Of a stretch of 52,452 nucleotides of DNA, positions 27,301 to 35,373 are shown in pieces. The first letter of the stretch is position 1. The number at the start of each line of letters is the position of its first letter. The notes under the pieces are model-generated. The model was not told where the DNA came from. It saw only the letters and a list, made by a program, of their open reading frames with translations, and made no database searches. The DNA is taken from assembly GCA_009842245.1 (NCBI GenBank), contig VYFT01000083.1, forward strand, positions 42,474 to 94,925, read 5' to 3'. This stretch comes from Gammaproteobacteria bacterium (GTDB lineage Bacteria; Pseudomonadota; Gammaproteobacteria; Pseudomonadales; Azotimanducaceae). Made by a program: the position numbers and the translations under genes.

Positions 27301-30300
27301 TAGTCCACATATTTCCAGCGGGTGGTTCAAACATGTCGTCAGCTGCAAGGAGCTGGAAGGTAACGTTTGCATCGTCTGGATCTTGACTAGTGATTTGGAT
27401 GCCGTACTTCGCGGCCGTAGTAGCTGACAACTTGTACCAAGCACTGCGAGATTGCCAGTACCCTTCAGTGATGAGGAGGTACAGACCTGGCGACCAACCC
27501 CGTGTTGTAAAGAAGGTATACAAAACCTCGTCGTCAATTGCGCGTTCTCCTGGTTGCCGTGCTCCCGCTGCCAGATCCACCGATATGGTCCCAGAGTCAC
27601 CCGCCAACTCTATCGCCGTCGTAGCGTAAGCATTCAAAATTGCAGTCGAGAGCGTCGGTAAGTCTGTGTTGTTGTCGACTATAACATTGACAGCATCTAC
27701 ATCATAAAATGCATTTGCACTCGCTGCCGATACATAGAGTTGATGACTATCGGTCTTCATCGCTGGAGGGAACACCAAAGTTACGTCCTGAACCTCACCG
27801 GACACAAGCTCACCGATAAACACTGGATCGCGAATGTAGATGCCTGTTAAGTCTTGAACAGTCCCGTCCTCTCTAGTGATTTGACTACCAGGTTGCCAAC
27901 GTGACTCGTCACGATCGTACCAGTAATCACAATCACCGTCCCCTTGATTACGACAAGCAAAGTACAGTGAAACGCCTCCGGCAACAAATCCATCAGAAGA
28001 AACTGTGAGATCTAGTTGAGGCCTTCTCGTATTTGCCGTATTTAGGGTATCCGAATCCAACTCAATATCTAGTTGCGGTGTGGAATCTGCAATAATCATC
28101 CAAGATACCGCAATTTTCGGTGCGAATTGGAAGATGTTGTGGGGAATCACGGTTATTCGTTTCGTTCCTGCTTCCGGGTTTGAGATAATGAGGTATTCCA
28201 TGTTATCCACGCGAGAACTAGATACGTACTCGCCACATTCAGTGACATCGCAATCTTCGTCGGGACCTAAATACAGATCCAGATCTGCCATCACGGCAGA
28301 CCCAACGTTATCGTTCGGTGGTTCGTCCCAAGTTAGCACGATGTCAACGCGATCTGTGTCTGCTGGTATTTCGATTTCGATATATGCATACTCGTCGTTT
28401 TCGATTTCGCTTACCACGCTGTGACTCGACCACGCTCCGTCAGGACCCTGTGTTATAGCTGTTCTCGCCGACACAGCACCCATTCCATATTGGTCATTGA
28501 TGTATCCCGTTCCATGGGTGTTCGTTCGTGGAGCATAAGCTTCATCTTCGAAGAAGGCATCCGCTTTAATCGCGGTTGCCATGAGCTGAGCTCGTACGAG
28601 CGCGGGATTGGTTTTAAAACCGTCGTCGGTTCCCATTAGGAGGGCGGCTATGCCAGCTACTGCAGGCGAGGACATGCTCGTCCCACTCTTGAGTGCGTAG
28701 CCAGACGTTGCCCCGTCTCCATCGGCTGCGAGCACCCGATCTCCAGACATGCCAACGTTCGGAATCATGCGACCATCGGACGCTGGACCGATACTGCTGC
28801 TATAGTCGGCGAATAATGTATCAGCGAACCATGCAACGGCGATCGAGTTTTTGGCTGAGCCATATTGGGAGTAGCCAATCGTACGAGCGTTTCCCATGGA
28901 AACAGCAAACACCTGGTCGTGATTCCATGCTGCCCAGTCTAATTTCTTAGCTCCGACTCGGTATCCCGTGTCTGCGGTGATAGAGCTTAGGCTCATATTG
29001 ATAACATTGGGTTTCATCGCAGCTGATTGCGTGCCATTCCACTCGCACGAAGATTCTTCGGTTAAATAGTCAAAGGCTTTGAGCATGGAGGTAGTCGAAG
29101 CACCGCCAGACGTTTTTGCAAATGCTTTTGCGAATCGAATGTGTTTCACTCCCGGTGCGACTCCAGCTCGGCTGCGATCATCTACGCCAGCACCGGCGAA
29201 AATACTGGTTACATGGGTGCCATGTCCTACAACATCGACCCAAAGATCGTCTGTATCAAGTAAGCCATTGCCCATAGTTTGAAAGCTCTCGCCACAAATA
29301 CTGTCTCTAGTCGACGAAATATCTGGATGAGAGAGATTTAACCCACTATCGATGACTCCGATAGTAATACCATCACCGGTGATCCCAGTAAAACTCCCAT
29401 TCACGCCAAGATGTGTTCGAATGCCATCAGCACCGGAAACAGGCACTGCAGAGTCGAGTGACAGATCCAATGTTCCCACAGGTTCTACAGCTTGAATGAA
29501 ATCCCATTCGGCAAGATCTACTAGCTTTCCGTACGGAACTTTCGCAACTAGGACTCTGATAGTCGGATCCCAGTGATCAATCACTGCACCTAGTTTTTCG
29601 ATTTGTTGCTGCCAGTGTTGGAGGTTTGAAGTGGTCATTAGCGTGATGAACACTTCTTTAGATTCTGAGCCAATACTGGTGTCGATTTCCTCCTGGAAAT
29701 TTGGACCGATCTTTTCGCTAATTGGTTTGTTTCCAAGTGCAAGAACTGCCTCGTGTTCAAGCAACTTTTCTAGTTTCTCTTTTTCTCGAGGTAATCGAAC
29801 TCGGCGATACTCATTCCCGCCGTCATAAATTTCGACCTGAAGCGTTTGGAAGGTATCGTGACTAATAGTGTGTAAATGGTTGGGATTGAGCTGTATCCAA
29901 GCGTAGAAATAGTCTCGGTCAGAACTCTCGTCGGAATCTGGAAAAACGATTCGCGATGCGTCTTTAGTGAACCACGGGAGGCTTGGATGGGTCGATAGAT
30001 CGACCCAAGGTCTCTTAGCAAGTTTGCCCTTTTTCATGTCCCCACGAAAATTCGTAAGCTCAATCTGTTTCCCAACTGAATTGACGAGTTCAAAATCAGT
30101 TTCTGCTACGCGATCAGAACTTCCAAACTGCGCCAATTCGGCAGTTTCTGGGACAAATTCTTGAGTTCCCTGCGAAGGGTTCGCGCTACCAGCTACTGAG
30201 TTAGTTGAATCTTGTCCAGTAGCGTACTCAAGGCTAGCACTTGAGGTCTCGGCGGCTGGGGTCGGTTTGAAAAATGCTTGGTGCACAAACAAACTTAGGC

Positions 30301-30352
30301 AAACCACGCCAACGAGGGTAAAGCAAGAAATGGCGATACGCAAACGTTGCAT
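24371..30352 (-). CDS. Very large S8 (subtilisin-like) protease with multiple accessory domains
   Basis: 1993 residues; a perfect AAGGAGG precedes the ATG. An N-terminal hydrophobic segment (5-27) targets it for export or anchors it. A propeptide-like part runs to about 315. The catalytic domain (about 325-590) has an intact triad: Asp335 (IGVIDSGLN), His377 (GHGTHVTS) and Ser559 (SGTSMSSPAVAG). Next come a beta-domain (about 645-735) resembling those following S8 domains, and at least two PPC-like repeats beginning NDDFADRS (about 1058) and NDMFSNAAS (about 1188). A long segment (about 1480-1830) has the look of a beta-propeller. It probably degrades extracellular protein. The C-terminus lacks a recognisable sorting motif, so its final location is uncertain. 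Confidence 0.85.
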   Translation of the reverse strand: MQRLRIAISCFTLVGVVCLSLFVHQAFFKPTPAAETSSASLEYATGQDSTNSVAGSANPSQGTQEFVPETAELAQFGSSDRVAETDFELVNSVGKQIELTNFRGDMKKGKLAKRPWVDLSTHPSLPWFTKDASRIVFPDSDESSDRDYFYAWIQLNPNHLHTISHDTFQTLQVEIYDGGNEYRRVRLPREKEKLEKLLEHEAVLALGNKPISEKIGPNFQEEIDTSIGSESKEVFITLMTTSNLQHWQQQIEKLGAVIDHWDPTIRVLVAKVPYGKLVDLAEWDFIQAVEPVGTLDLSLDSAVPVSGADGIRTHLGVNGSFTGITGDGITIGVIDSGLNLSHPDISSTRDSICGESFQTMGNGLLDTDDLWVDVVGHGTHVTSIFAGAGVDDRSRAGVAPGVKHIRFAKAFAKTSGGASTTSMLKAFDYLTEESSCEWNGTQSAAMKPNVINMSLSSITADTGYRVGAKKLDWAAWNHDQVFAVSMGNARTIGYSQYGSAKNSIAVAWFADTLFADYSSSIGPASDGRMIPNVGMSGDRVLAADGDGATSGYALKSGTSMSSPAVAGIAALLMGTDDGFKTNPALVRAQLMATAIKADAFFEDEAYAPRTNTHGTGYINDQYGMGAVSARTAITQGPDGAWSSHSVVSEIENDEYAYIEIEIPADTDRVDIVLTWDEPPNDNVGSAVMADLDLYLGPDEDCDVTECGEYVSSSRVDNMEYLIISNPEAGTKRITVIPHNIFQFAPKIAVSWMIIADSTPQLDIELDSDTLNTANTRRPQLDLTVSSDGFVAGGVSLYFACRNQGDGDCDYWYDRDESRWQPGSQITREDGTVQDLTGIYIRDPVFIGELVSGEVQDVTLVFPPAMKTDSHQLYVSAASANAFYDVDAVNVIVDNNTDLPTLSTAILNAYATTAIELAGDSGTISVDLAAGARQPGERAIDDEVLYTFFTTRGWSPGLYLLITEGYWQSRSAWYKLSATTAAKYGIQITSQDPDDANVTFQLLAADDMFEPPAGNMWTTDLHEFYLQPDTDYYLRVNTYWTIRVPELEFTWQKLDTKPVNDDFADRSQISGISGDVSGNNAYATVERGEPGGHVSVGSTWFKWTAPSTGVWTFEAEATYFDDSPQVLVYLGDSVGNLRLVSDPSFFEATVPVVENQEYQICVSSDAQFTDFQGSYELSWEEGESEDLMPNDMFSNAASISGPQGSRTKCNPCFGVARTIEEGEPTATTSHSLWWVWEAPSSNQFTFRIQNAQVDTLSVFTGSSLSTLSLVETGPEFVLDATSDTTYYIALHRNSGLEYTFDSSNNTFQWGRTPEGDSIISPLTLTGSTGSTSLALKYATTTPDESRANGVTSAGVHSSVWGTWTAPGGFENWMKFSTETWEDAELQRATDQYFLAIHERDEANNKWDLVTSTDRSFIISGKPEAIFKPTEGTAYRIQVALRSNTTALSTRQAEIDVSWEPTDIPHWITSDLHFYEIGSPIDNNIEELIDPISGVLAGRDLNKLLLTLEDEMLVLGLSGDENDLNVIETIPYEDADEETVEISDLSVIAWNEKRRTLYVPAENGFKIFEGLDQSDREVSNCNVDDDWQLDTNQVLQDGTGRFIYKIGEDTIAAYRVDGPCEITLLQVATASLRPHSLKDQLLDLDGLQSATFDPGQSRIYGMSEDRLFTFSRDIERGTLHVASDTLHSDWLTRVGVDEDSDRFDGASLVVDATGNYLFAVGRRNPSIAVFNLTANRDSPTAVGAVENYYIDYFQFFPTHIRRPRTRWDEGQCQISSVHRTRQPTIEVFCRFMNFVATYDATEGELYISDWSSDEQPDRYGNQLPVFNDLDDAFGFSTINGQYSYVVVDDWIDSIHRFERVTGESTLPRPEDQLESYDRYIVRLVAMDVEVNSIKLGSRTFNECTEFNSFDIDGVSYTVHSSEWQVRQDTDDDGVEEWTQVSGQARTDNQLCPYAPDNDGDYRLVFDAEIDIDDVENEEPRGYYSSDVLTVNTSSN

Positions 30353-30525
30353 CGAAAATTCTCCTCCTTAGTCTAGGATCTGAAAGTTATAGACTGGTGT
30401 TCTAGAACTATTATGGCACGAACAATCAAAGAAAGTTCAAAAAAGTGTCACTATTTTGTTTATACAGCGACCATCTGTGTGTTTACGAGGTACAAATTGA
30501 AAGTTGTGGGGACACGTAGGCTTCT

Positions 30526-31383
30526 TCAGTCCTCATCTGAGTCCGACGTGGGGACAAGAGCTTCTTTACGAAACTCCCACTCTCTGACGATCTCGAGTAA
30601 GTCCAAGGACTCGCGCATTGCCGGGGGGAATGCGGAAAACGGGGAGGCTAGTTCGACGATGTGCTTTGCAGCTTCGTCAAGCACTTCGTGCCCAGATGAA
30701 CGAACCACTCGGGTCTCTTCAACTGTACCATCGGGCTTGATACTGACATAAAGGCGCAACTTCCCGTATAGTTTTTTGTCAATTGCTTCTTGGGGATAGT
30801 TCAGTTGACCAATCTGCGTTACTTTTTTCAACCAAGCTTTGAGGTAGTACTCTTCCTCGGTCTTTGTTGCTTCGTCGCTAACGATATTTTGAACGTTTTT
30901 TTCCCCTGACTGTTCGAGCGCGATCTCGGCAGCAGAACTAACCAGATCTTGACTCGATATCTGTGGTTCTAAGTCGGAAGGTGTGTCCCGCTCGGAGACG
31001 TCGACTGTTGTTGTCGGATCGATATCTTGACTACTAGTTTGCACGGAGGCAAAAGCATTTTCTAGTTGGAGGTTCGCATCACTATCAGTTTCAACAATAT
31101 CGTTCTCGCTTAGATTGAGGGTTTGTTCTTCAAGAGGTTCTTGGTTGGAATCGGGAACATTGAGTTCTAAGTTTGCGGATATCTCATCAAGGTCTTGCTG
31201 TGGGTTTGAGGTCAACAAACTTGGCGTAGGTGAATGTGGTATTAGTTGGACGTTTATAGTTCTTGGTTCTATTACACGATCTTCGAATCGAAAGTCGATC
31301 GCAAATATCACGAACGTGTGAAACATCACGGACCCGACGAAGGCGAGCACCAACAGTCGCTTGTCATTGTGGGTTGATTGCAT
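30526..31383 (-). CDS. tonB: Energy transducer TonB
   Basis: 285 residues from the ATG at 31383. One N-terminal membrane anchor (LLVLAFVGSVMFHTFVIFAI) includes the His typical of TonB helices that contact ExbB. It is followed by a long acidic, Ser/Gln-rich periplasmic linker instead of the classic Pro-rich one. The C-terminal TonB domain (YPQEAIDKKLYGKLRLYVSIKPDGTVEE... onward) contacts outer-membrane receptors. No exbB/exbD is in the window. gshB precedes it by 59 bases on the same strand, the arrangement known from pseudomonads, where algH and ruvX come next. Here a block of other genes intervenes. Confidence 0.9.
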   Translation of the reverse strand: MQSTHNDKRLLVLAFVGSVMFHTFVIFAIDFRFEDRVIEPRTINVQLIPHSPTPSLLTSNPQQDLDEISANLELNVPDSNQEPLEEQTLNLSENDIVETDSDANLQLENAFASVQTSSQDIDPTTTVDVSERDTPSDLEPQISSQDLVSSAAEIALEQSGEKNVQNIVSDEATKTEEEYYLKAWLKKVTQIGQLNYPQEAIDKKLYGKLRLYVSIKPDGTVEETRVVRSSGHEVLDEAAKHIVELASPFSAFPPAMRESLDLLEIVREWEFRKEALVPTSDSDED

Positions 31384-31442
31384 GATCCTCAACTCACGCG
31401 CTCTGGAGTAAGGAATTGGTTATCCGTAGCCATGGCACTCTT

Positions 31443-32423
31443 CTAACTCAAACGTCGTTCCACCGCATCCATCAGTAGCGACCCTATGTCTAGATCATAG
31501 GCTCTGTCGAGTTCCCGTATACATGTTGGACAAGTAATGTTGATCTCAGTTAGGTATGAGCCGATTACATCAATTCCTACAAACAACAATCCTAGCTTCT
31601 TGAATTCTGCTGCCATTGAATTAGCCATTGCCAAGTCATCTTGAGACAATGGTTGTGGTATGCCAGTTCCTCCAGTAGCCAGATTCCCTCGAGTCTCGCC
31701 CTTCGGCGGTACACGAGCAAGAGCATATGGAATGGTCTCATCATCGACTGTCAATATGCGTTTATCCCCTTCGGCGATCTCCGGTAGGAACTTTTGTCCC
31801 ATTATTGGAGTTTTTTCGTTTTCCGTGAGCATCTCGAGTGCGGCGTTTAGATTTGGGTCATCCTCACGTACTCTAAAGATTCCTTTGCCACCCATTCCAT
31901 CCAGTTGTTTGAAAACGACATCCCTGTGTTCAAAGTAAAAGTTCTTCAACGTCTCCATCTCCTGAGCAACGACCATTGGCGGCGTGAATTGCGGAAAGTG
32001 AGTCGCATAAAACTTTTCGTTGAAGTCTCTTAGACTTGAAGGCTTGTTTACAACGAGAATTCCTTCCGCTTCGACTCGATCTAACATGTAGGTCGTGTAG
32101 ATATAGTTCATGTCGAACGGTGGGTCTTTGCGCATGAAAATCGCTTGAAAAGACGTGAGTGGGCGTTTCTCTTTATCTCCGTTTGTGCGATACCACGGTG
32201 CGCTGTCGAGAACTGAAGGTTCGGGCGTCTCAAGAAACGCGGGATGTATTTCAAGTGAGGTCACAAAAGCAAACACTTCGTTGTCCTCCCAGTAAAGGTC
32301 GCGTTGCTCCAAAACCCAGACCTTCCAATCTCGTCGAATTGCTGCGCGAAACATCGCGATCGTCGAATCTTTGGCGACATTGAGAGAGGGAATGGGATCC
32401 ACTATGAACGCGATTTCAGTCAT
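31443..32423 (-). CDS. gshB: Glutathione synthetase GshB
   Basis: Joins gamma-glutamylcysteine and glycine using ATP, the second step of glutathione synthesis. 326 residues, usual length. ATP-grasp features include MRKDPPFDMNYIYTTYMLD, VVNKPSSLRDFNEKFYA, FKQLDGMGGKGIFRV, RILTVDDE and the C-terminal GLLFVGIDVIGSYLTEINITCPT, with metal-binding Glu and Asn. Start ATG at 32423. It is the first gene of the gshB-tonB pair and is divergent from the first barrel gene across a 140-base promoter region. Confidence 0.95.
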   Translation of the reverse strand: MTEIAFIVDPIPSLNVAKDSTIAMFRAAIRRDWKVWVLEQRDLYWEDNEVFAFVTSLEIHPAFLETPEPSVLDSAPWYRTNGDKEKRPLTSFQAIFMRKDPPFDMNYIYTTYMLDRVEAEGILVVNKPSSLRDFNEKFYATHFPQFTPPMVVAQEMETLKNFYFEHRDVVFKQLDGMGGKGIFRVREDDPNLNAALEMLTENEKTPIMGQKFLPEIAEGDKRILTVDDETIPYALARVPPKGETRGNLATGGTGIPQPLSQDDLAMANSMAAEFKKLGLLFVGIDVIGSYLTEINITCPTCIRELDRAYDLDIGSLLMDAVERRLS

Positions 32424-32563
32424 GCCGTGATTGTAGGCGCGAAGGGAGAATTGTGAGGAAAGCTCGACAGACCTAAGGGTGTAATCACATTCATCGTCAG
32501 TTACAGATAAAATCCAATCAAAGTTGCTATGATCAAATTTTTGTGAATCTGTAGGTTAATGAA

Positions 32564-33265
32564 ATGAGATATTTTGGATCCCTTAAAGTTCTTACCGCCA
32601 CAGTAGCCCTATTAATTTCTGGTCAACTTGTTGCCGATGTGGAAATCAAACAGTATGCCGAGGGAGAAATTGACGTCAACCGATTGAAGAGTCAAGTACG
32701 CGAACCAGACTTTGCCATGTATGTGTCAGGAGGAGGTTCGTTTTTTTCTCAAAATACGGGATCTATGATCGGTGAGGGCGCGGCTTTTAGATTTGCGTTA
32801 GGTATTCAGCACAATAAATGGTTTGGTACCGAGTTGTTCTCGGCTAAGGCACCGTCGCTTGAGACTAAAACAGTGGCTGCCGATCTCAGCGAGAGTACGG
32901 ATCAGTACATATCGCGTTTCAACATAGAAACCCAACCGAACAAATACTTAGGAATATTGGGAAGACTTTCGATTGACGTCAGCGAACGGTTTTCTCTCAT
33001 TGGAAAATTTGGAGTTGCGAGGTACACAGCCCACCGCGTTGATGCAGATGTAACTTTGGATGGCGAAGATGATATTAGCCTAAGTCCCTATGGCAACCAG
33101 GACGGAGGGGTGAAGGGATACTCTCCGGTAGTTTCTCTCGGTTTTGAAATGCCGTTTCCGGATGTCAAAAGCGAGCACGGATCCGCAGAATTGATGTTAA
33201 CTCGCATGTACGACGACAAGGTCGAGAGTTGGTCCTTAAATCTTTCCCTGAAGTACACTCACTAG
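32564..33265 (+). CDS. Outer-membrane beta-barrel protein, tandem paralogue 1
   Basis: 233 residues with a signal peptide (MRYFGSLKVLTATVALLISGQLVAD), a short charged linker, then an OmpA-like eight-strand barrel. Motifs shared with the next two genes are FAMYVSGGGSFF, FRFALGIQHNKWFGTELF, KFGVARYTAHRVDADVTLDGEDD, GYSPVVSLGFEMPFP, and a final strand ending LKYTH. The terminal residue is His where the other two have Phe, which may weaken the BAM signal. TAGGT precedes the ATG. The gene is divergent from gshB. Confidence 0.75.
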   Translation: MRYFGSLKVLTATVALLISGQLVADVEIKQYAEGEIDVNRLKSQVREPDFAMYVSGGGSFFSQNTGSMIGEGAAFRFALGIQHNKWFGTELFSAKAPSLETKTVAADLSESTDQYISRFNIETQPNKYLGILGRLSIDVSERFSLIGKFGVARYTAHRVDADVTLDGEDDISLSPYGNQDGGVKGYSPVVSLGFEMPFPDVKSEHGSAELMLTRMYDDKVESWSLNLSLKYTH

Positions 33266-33504
33266 CTCGAGTCCGAACGTTTTTTTATCGACGTGGAAGC
33301 TATCCGTCCCCACGAGAGAGTTTAGTATTCTTAATCTCTCTTTAATCCTGATAGTTCAATGTCTAATTGCGAAACTTTCGACGTACAATTGAGTCTACGC
33401 TAGCGTGCTCTTTCAACTTACCAGTCCTGTGAGCAATCTTTAACGTTTGCACATCACTAAGAGCATACCGATGTCAATTTCTGGTTACCAGAAAGGAAAT
33501 TAAA

Positions 33505-34230
33505 ATGAAAAAACTTTCAACCCTCGCCGCATTTGTCGCGACTCTTGCACTCTTCGTTTCCGGACAGGTTTGCGCTGAGGAGCAAGATGTGGTTGTGCTT
33601 GAATCCGTAGAGGTAACAAAGACAACCGTCAATGAGGTGAACGCGCTCTCCAGTCCTAAGGAGAAAGGGCGCGACTACTTAGCGTATGTTTCTGGTGGCC
33701 TTTCGGCTTATCAAGAGGATATTGATTCGACCGTGGGTAAAGGCTCACAATTTCGAATCGCTTGGGGCATTCAGTACAACGAATGGTTTGGACTGGAATG
33801 CTACGTGCAACTAACTCCAGCCATCGCGGCAAAGACAATACTTGACGATTTGGAAGAAAACATTGACCAAAGAATATTGAGTTATTCAATATCGACCAAA
33901 GGTAACAGATATGGTGGCATCTTAGGGAAATTTTCGTATGACTTGCGGCCAGATACAACTCTTTTTGCAAAAGTTGGTATTGCTAGATTCGAAGCTCACC
34001 AAGTTGCAGCGAACATAACGTTGGATGACCCCGCCGACAACGTTCTGTTCCGTTACCTGGAACTCGAAGGCGGAGCTGACGGTTATTCTCCAGTGGTCGC
34101 GATCGGTTATGAAATTCCTATCCCGTACAAAGATAGCAAGAAGACCTCCGGCGAACTGAGTCTGACCCAGATGTTTGACGATAAAGTCAAAAACTTGTCG
34201 TTCAATGTTACGTTGAAGTACACCTTTTAA
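33505..34230 (+). CDS. Outer-membrane beta-barrel protein, tandem paralogue 2
   Basis: 241 residues. AAGGAAA precedes the ATG. Signal peptide MKKLSTLAAFVATLALFVSG with cleavage near VCAEE, an acidic linker, then the barrel with the same blocks as its neighbours: LAYVSGGLSAYQEDIDS, FRIAWGIQYNEWFGLECY, KVGIARFEAHQVAANITLDDPADN, DGYSPVVAIGYEIPIP, and C-terminal LKYTF. The intergenic gap on each side is about 220-240 bases, so each copy may have its own promoter. Likely role: a structural or surface barrel with copy-specific loops. Confidence 0.78.
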   Translation: MKKLSTLAAFVATLALFVSGQVCAEEQDVVVLESVEVTKTTVNEVNALSSPKEKGRDYLAYVSGGLSAYQEDIDSTVGKGSQFRIAWGIQYNEWFGLECYVQLTPAIAAKTILDDLEENIDQRILSYSISTKGNRYGGILGKFSYDLRPDTTLFAKVGIARFEAHQVAANITLDDPADNVLFRYLELEGGADGYSPVVAIGYEIPIPYKDSKKTSGELSLTQMFDDKVKNLSFNVTLKYTF

Positions 34231-34453
34231 CACCGAACTGAAATAACGTCGACAAGATCTCGCGAGTGCTCATTAGACTCACTCGTCCGAGCCTGAAAAG
34301 ACGTGTAAATCAACACTTCCTGAACTTAGTGGAATGCTATCTTGTCTTCTATCGTGTGCTTGTTTCAGCGCGCGGTTGGTGAGTAATCTACTTCAACCGT
34401 AGTGTCTCGGGAGCATGTCATTGTTGAAGTTTTGTGAATTCGAGGGGTAAAAA

Positions 34454-35173
34454 TTGAAAAAATCGTCAATCCTAAACGTCTTAGCAGCTACACTCACGCT
34501 CGTAGTTTTCAGCCTAGTCTTCGCCGAGGAGCAAGACGCTCCGAACCCCGTAGAGACTGAAGAATTAGGTGCCGAAGAGGTCAAAGAGACTTCCGCCACT
34601 GAGTCGAAAGAGCGCGATTATGACTTTTATATATCTGTAGGGACTTCGTTGTTTCGAGAAGATGTTAGTTCTGCTATTGGAGACGGGGACTCCTTTCGAC
34701 TCACATTTGGCTATCAATTTAGGAAATGGTTTGCGTATGAATTGTTCGAGGAAAGAACCCCGGCACTTGAGATCAAATCAATCGTAGCAGATCTTCGCGA
34801 TACATATAACGAACGAATGTTGGATTACTCTCTTACGACAAAGGGAAACAAAATTGTGGGACACTTGGCTAAGTTTTCTTATGATCTAAACGATAGCTAT
34901 ACTTTCATTGCCAAAGTTGGAATTGCGTACTATGAGGCTCACCGAATTACGGGTCGTCTAACGTTGGACAATGACGAAGACCACATCCAGTTCAGTTATC
35001 GTGATCTGGATTACGAGACTGATGGATTTACGCCGGTACTCTCTTTGGGTGTGGAAACTCCCTTTCCTTATCCCGACAGCGAGAAAACCACTTCGGAACT
35101 GATGCTAGTTCACATGTCTGACGAGAAGATAAACAGCACTTCATTACGAATCGGGTTTAAGTACACTTTTTAG
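34454..35173 (+). CDS. Outer-membrane beta-barrel protein, tandem paralogue 3
   Basis: 239 residues from a TTG at 34454, supported by GAGGGG upstream and a proper signal peptide straight after it (KKSSILNVLAATLTLVVFSL, cleavage near VFAEE). The linker is Glu-rich. The barrel keeps YISVGTSLFREDVSSAIGDG, FRLTFGYQFRKWFAYELF, KVGIAYYEAHRITGRLTLDNDED, DGFTPVLSLGVETPFP and C-terminal FKYTF. It is closest to copy 2 in layout (VFAEEQDAP versus VCAEEQDVV). Diverged loops against conserved strands suggest surface variation after duplication. Confidence 0.77.
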   Translation: MKKSSILNVLAATLTLVVFSLVFAEEQDAPNPVETEELGAEEVKETSATESKERDYDFYISVGTSLFREDVSSAIGDGDSFRLTFGYQFRKWFAYELFEERTPALEIKSIVADLRDTYNERMLDYSLTTKGNKIVGHLAKFSYDLNDSYTFIAKVGIAYYEAHRITGRLTLDNDEDHIQFSYRDLDYETDGFTPVLSLGVETPFPYPDSEKTTSELMLVHMSDEKINSTSLRIGFKYTF

Positions 35174-35373
35174 TACCCAGACTACAGTGTAACTGTCAAA
35201 CGACAATTTAAAGAGCAGGTACTCTGAGAGTTGATTGTGTTGAAGTAATGTCGGACCTGAGCAGTTCCGGGATATACTCGGAGTGAGTCTCAAACGGTCG
35301 GCGATGTGATGTCAATGCTGTATTTGGAGACTCTTGCTCCCTATTTTGAGCTAGCACTTTCAATGCGTTTTCC

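Noticed and set aside
34262-34285. CGAGTG/CACTCG inverted repeat after barrel copy 2 as terminator
   Set aside because: Only six pairs with an eleven-base loop and no T-run.
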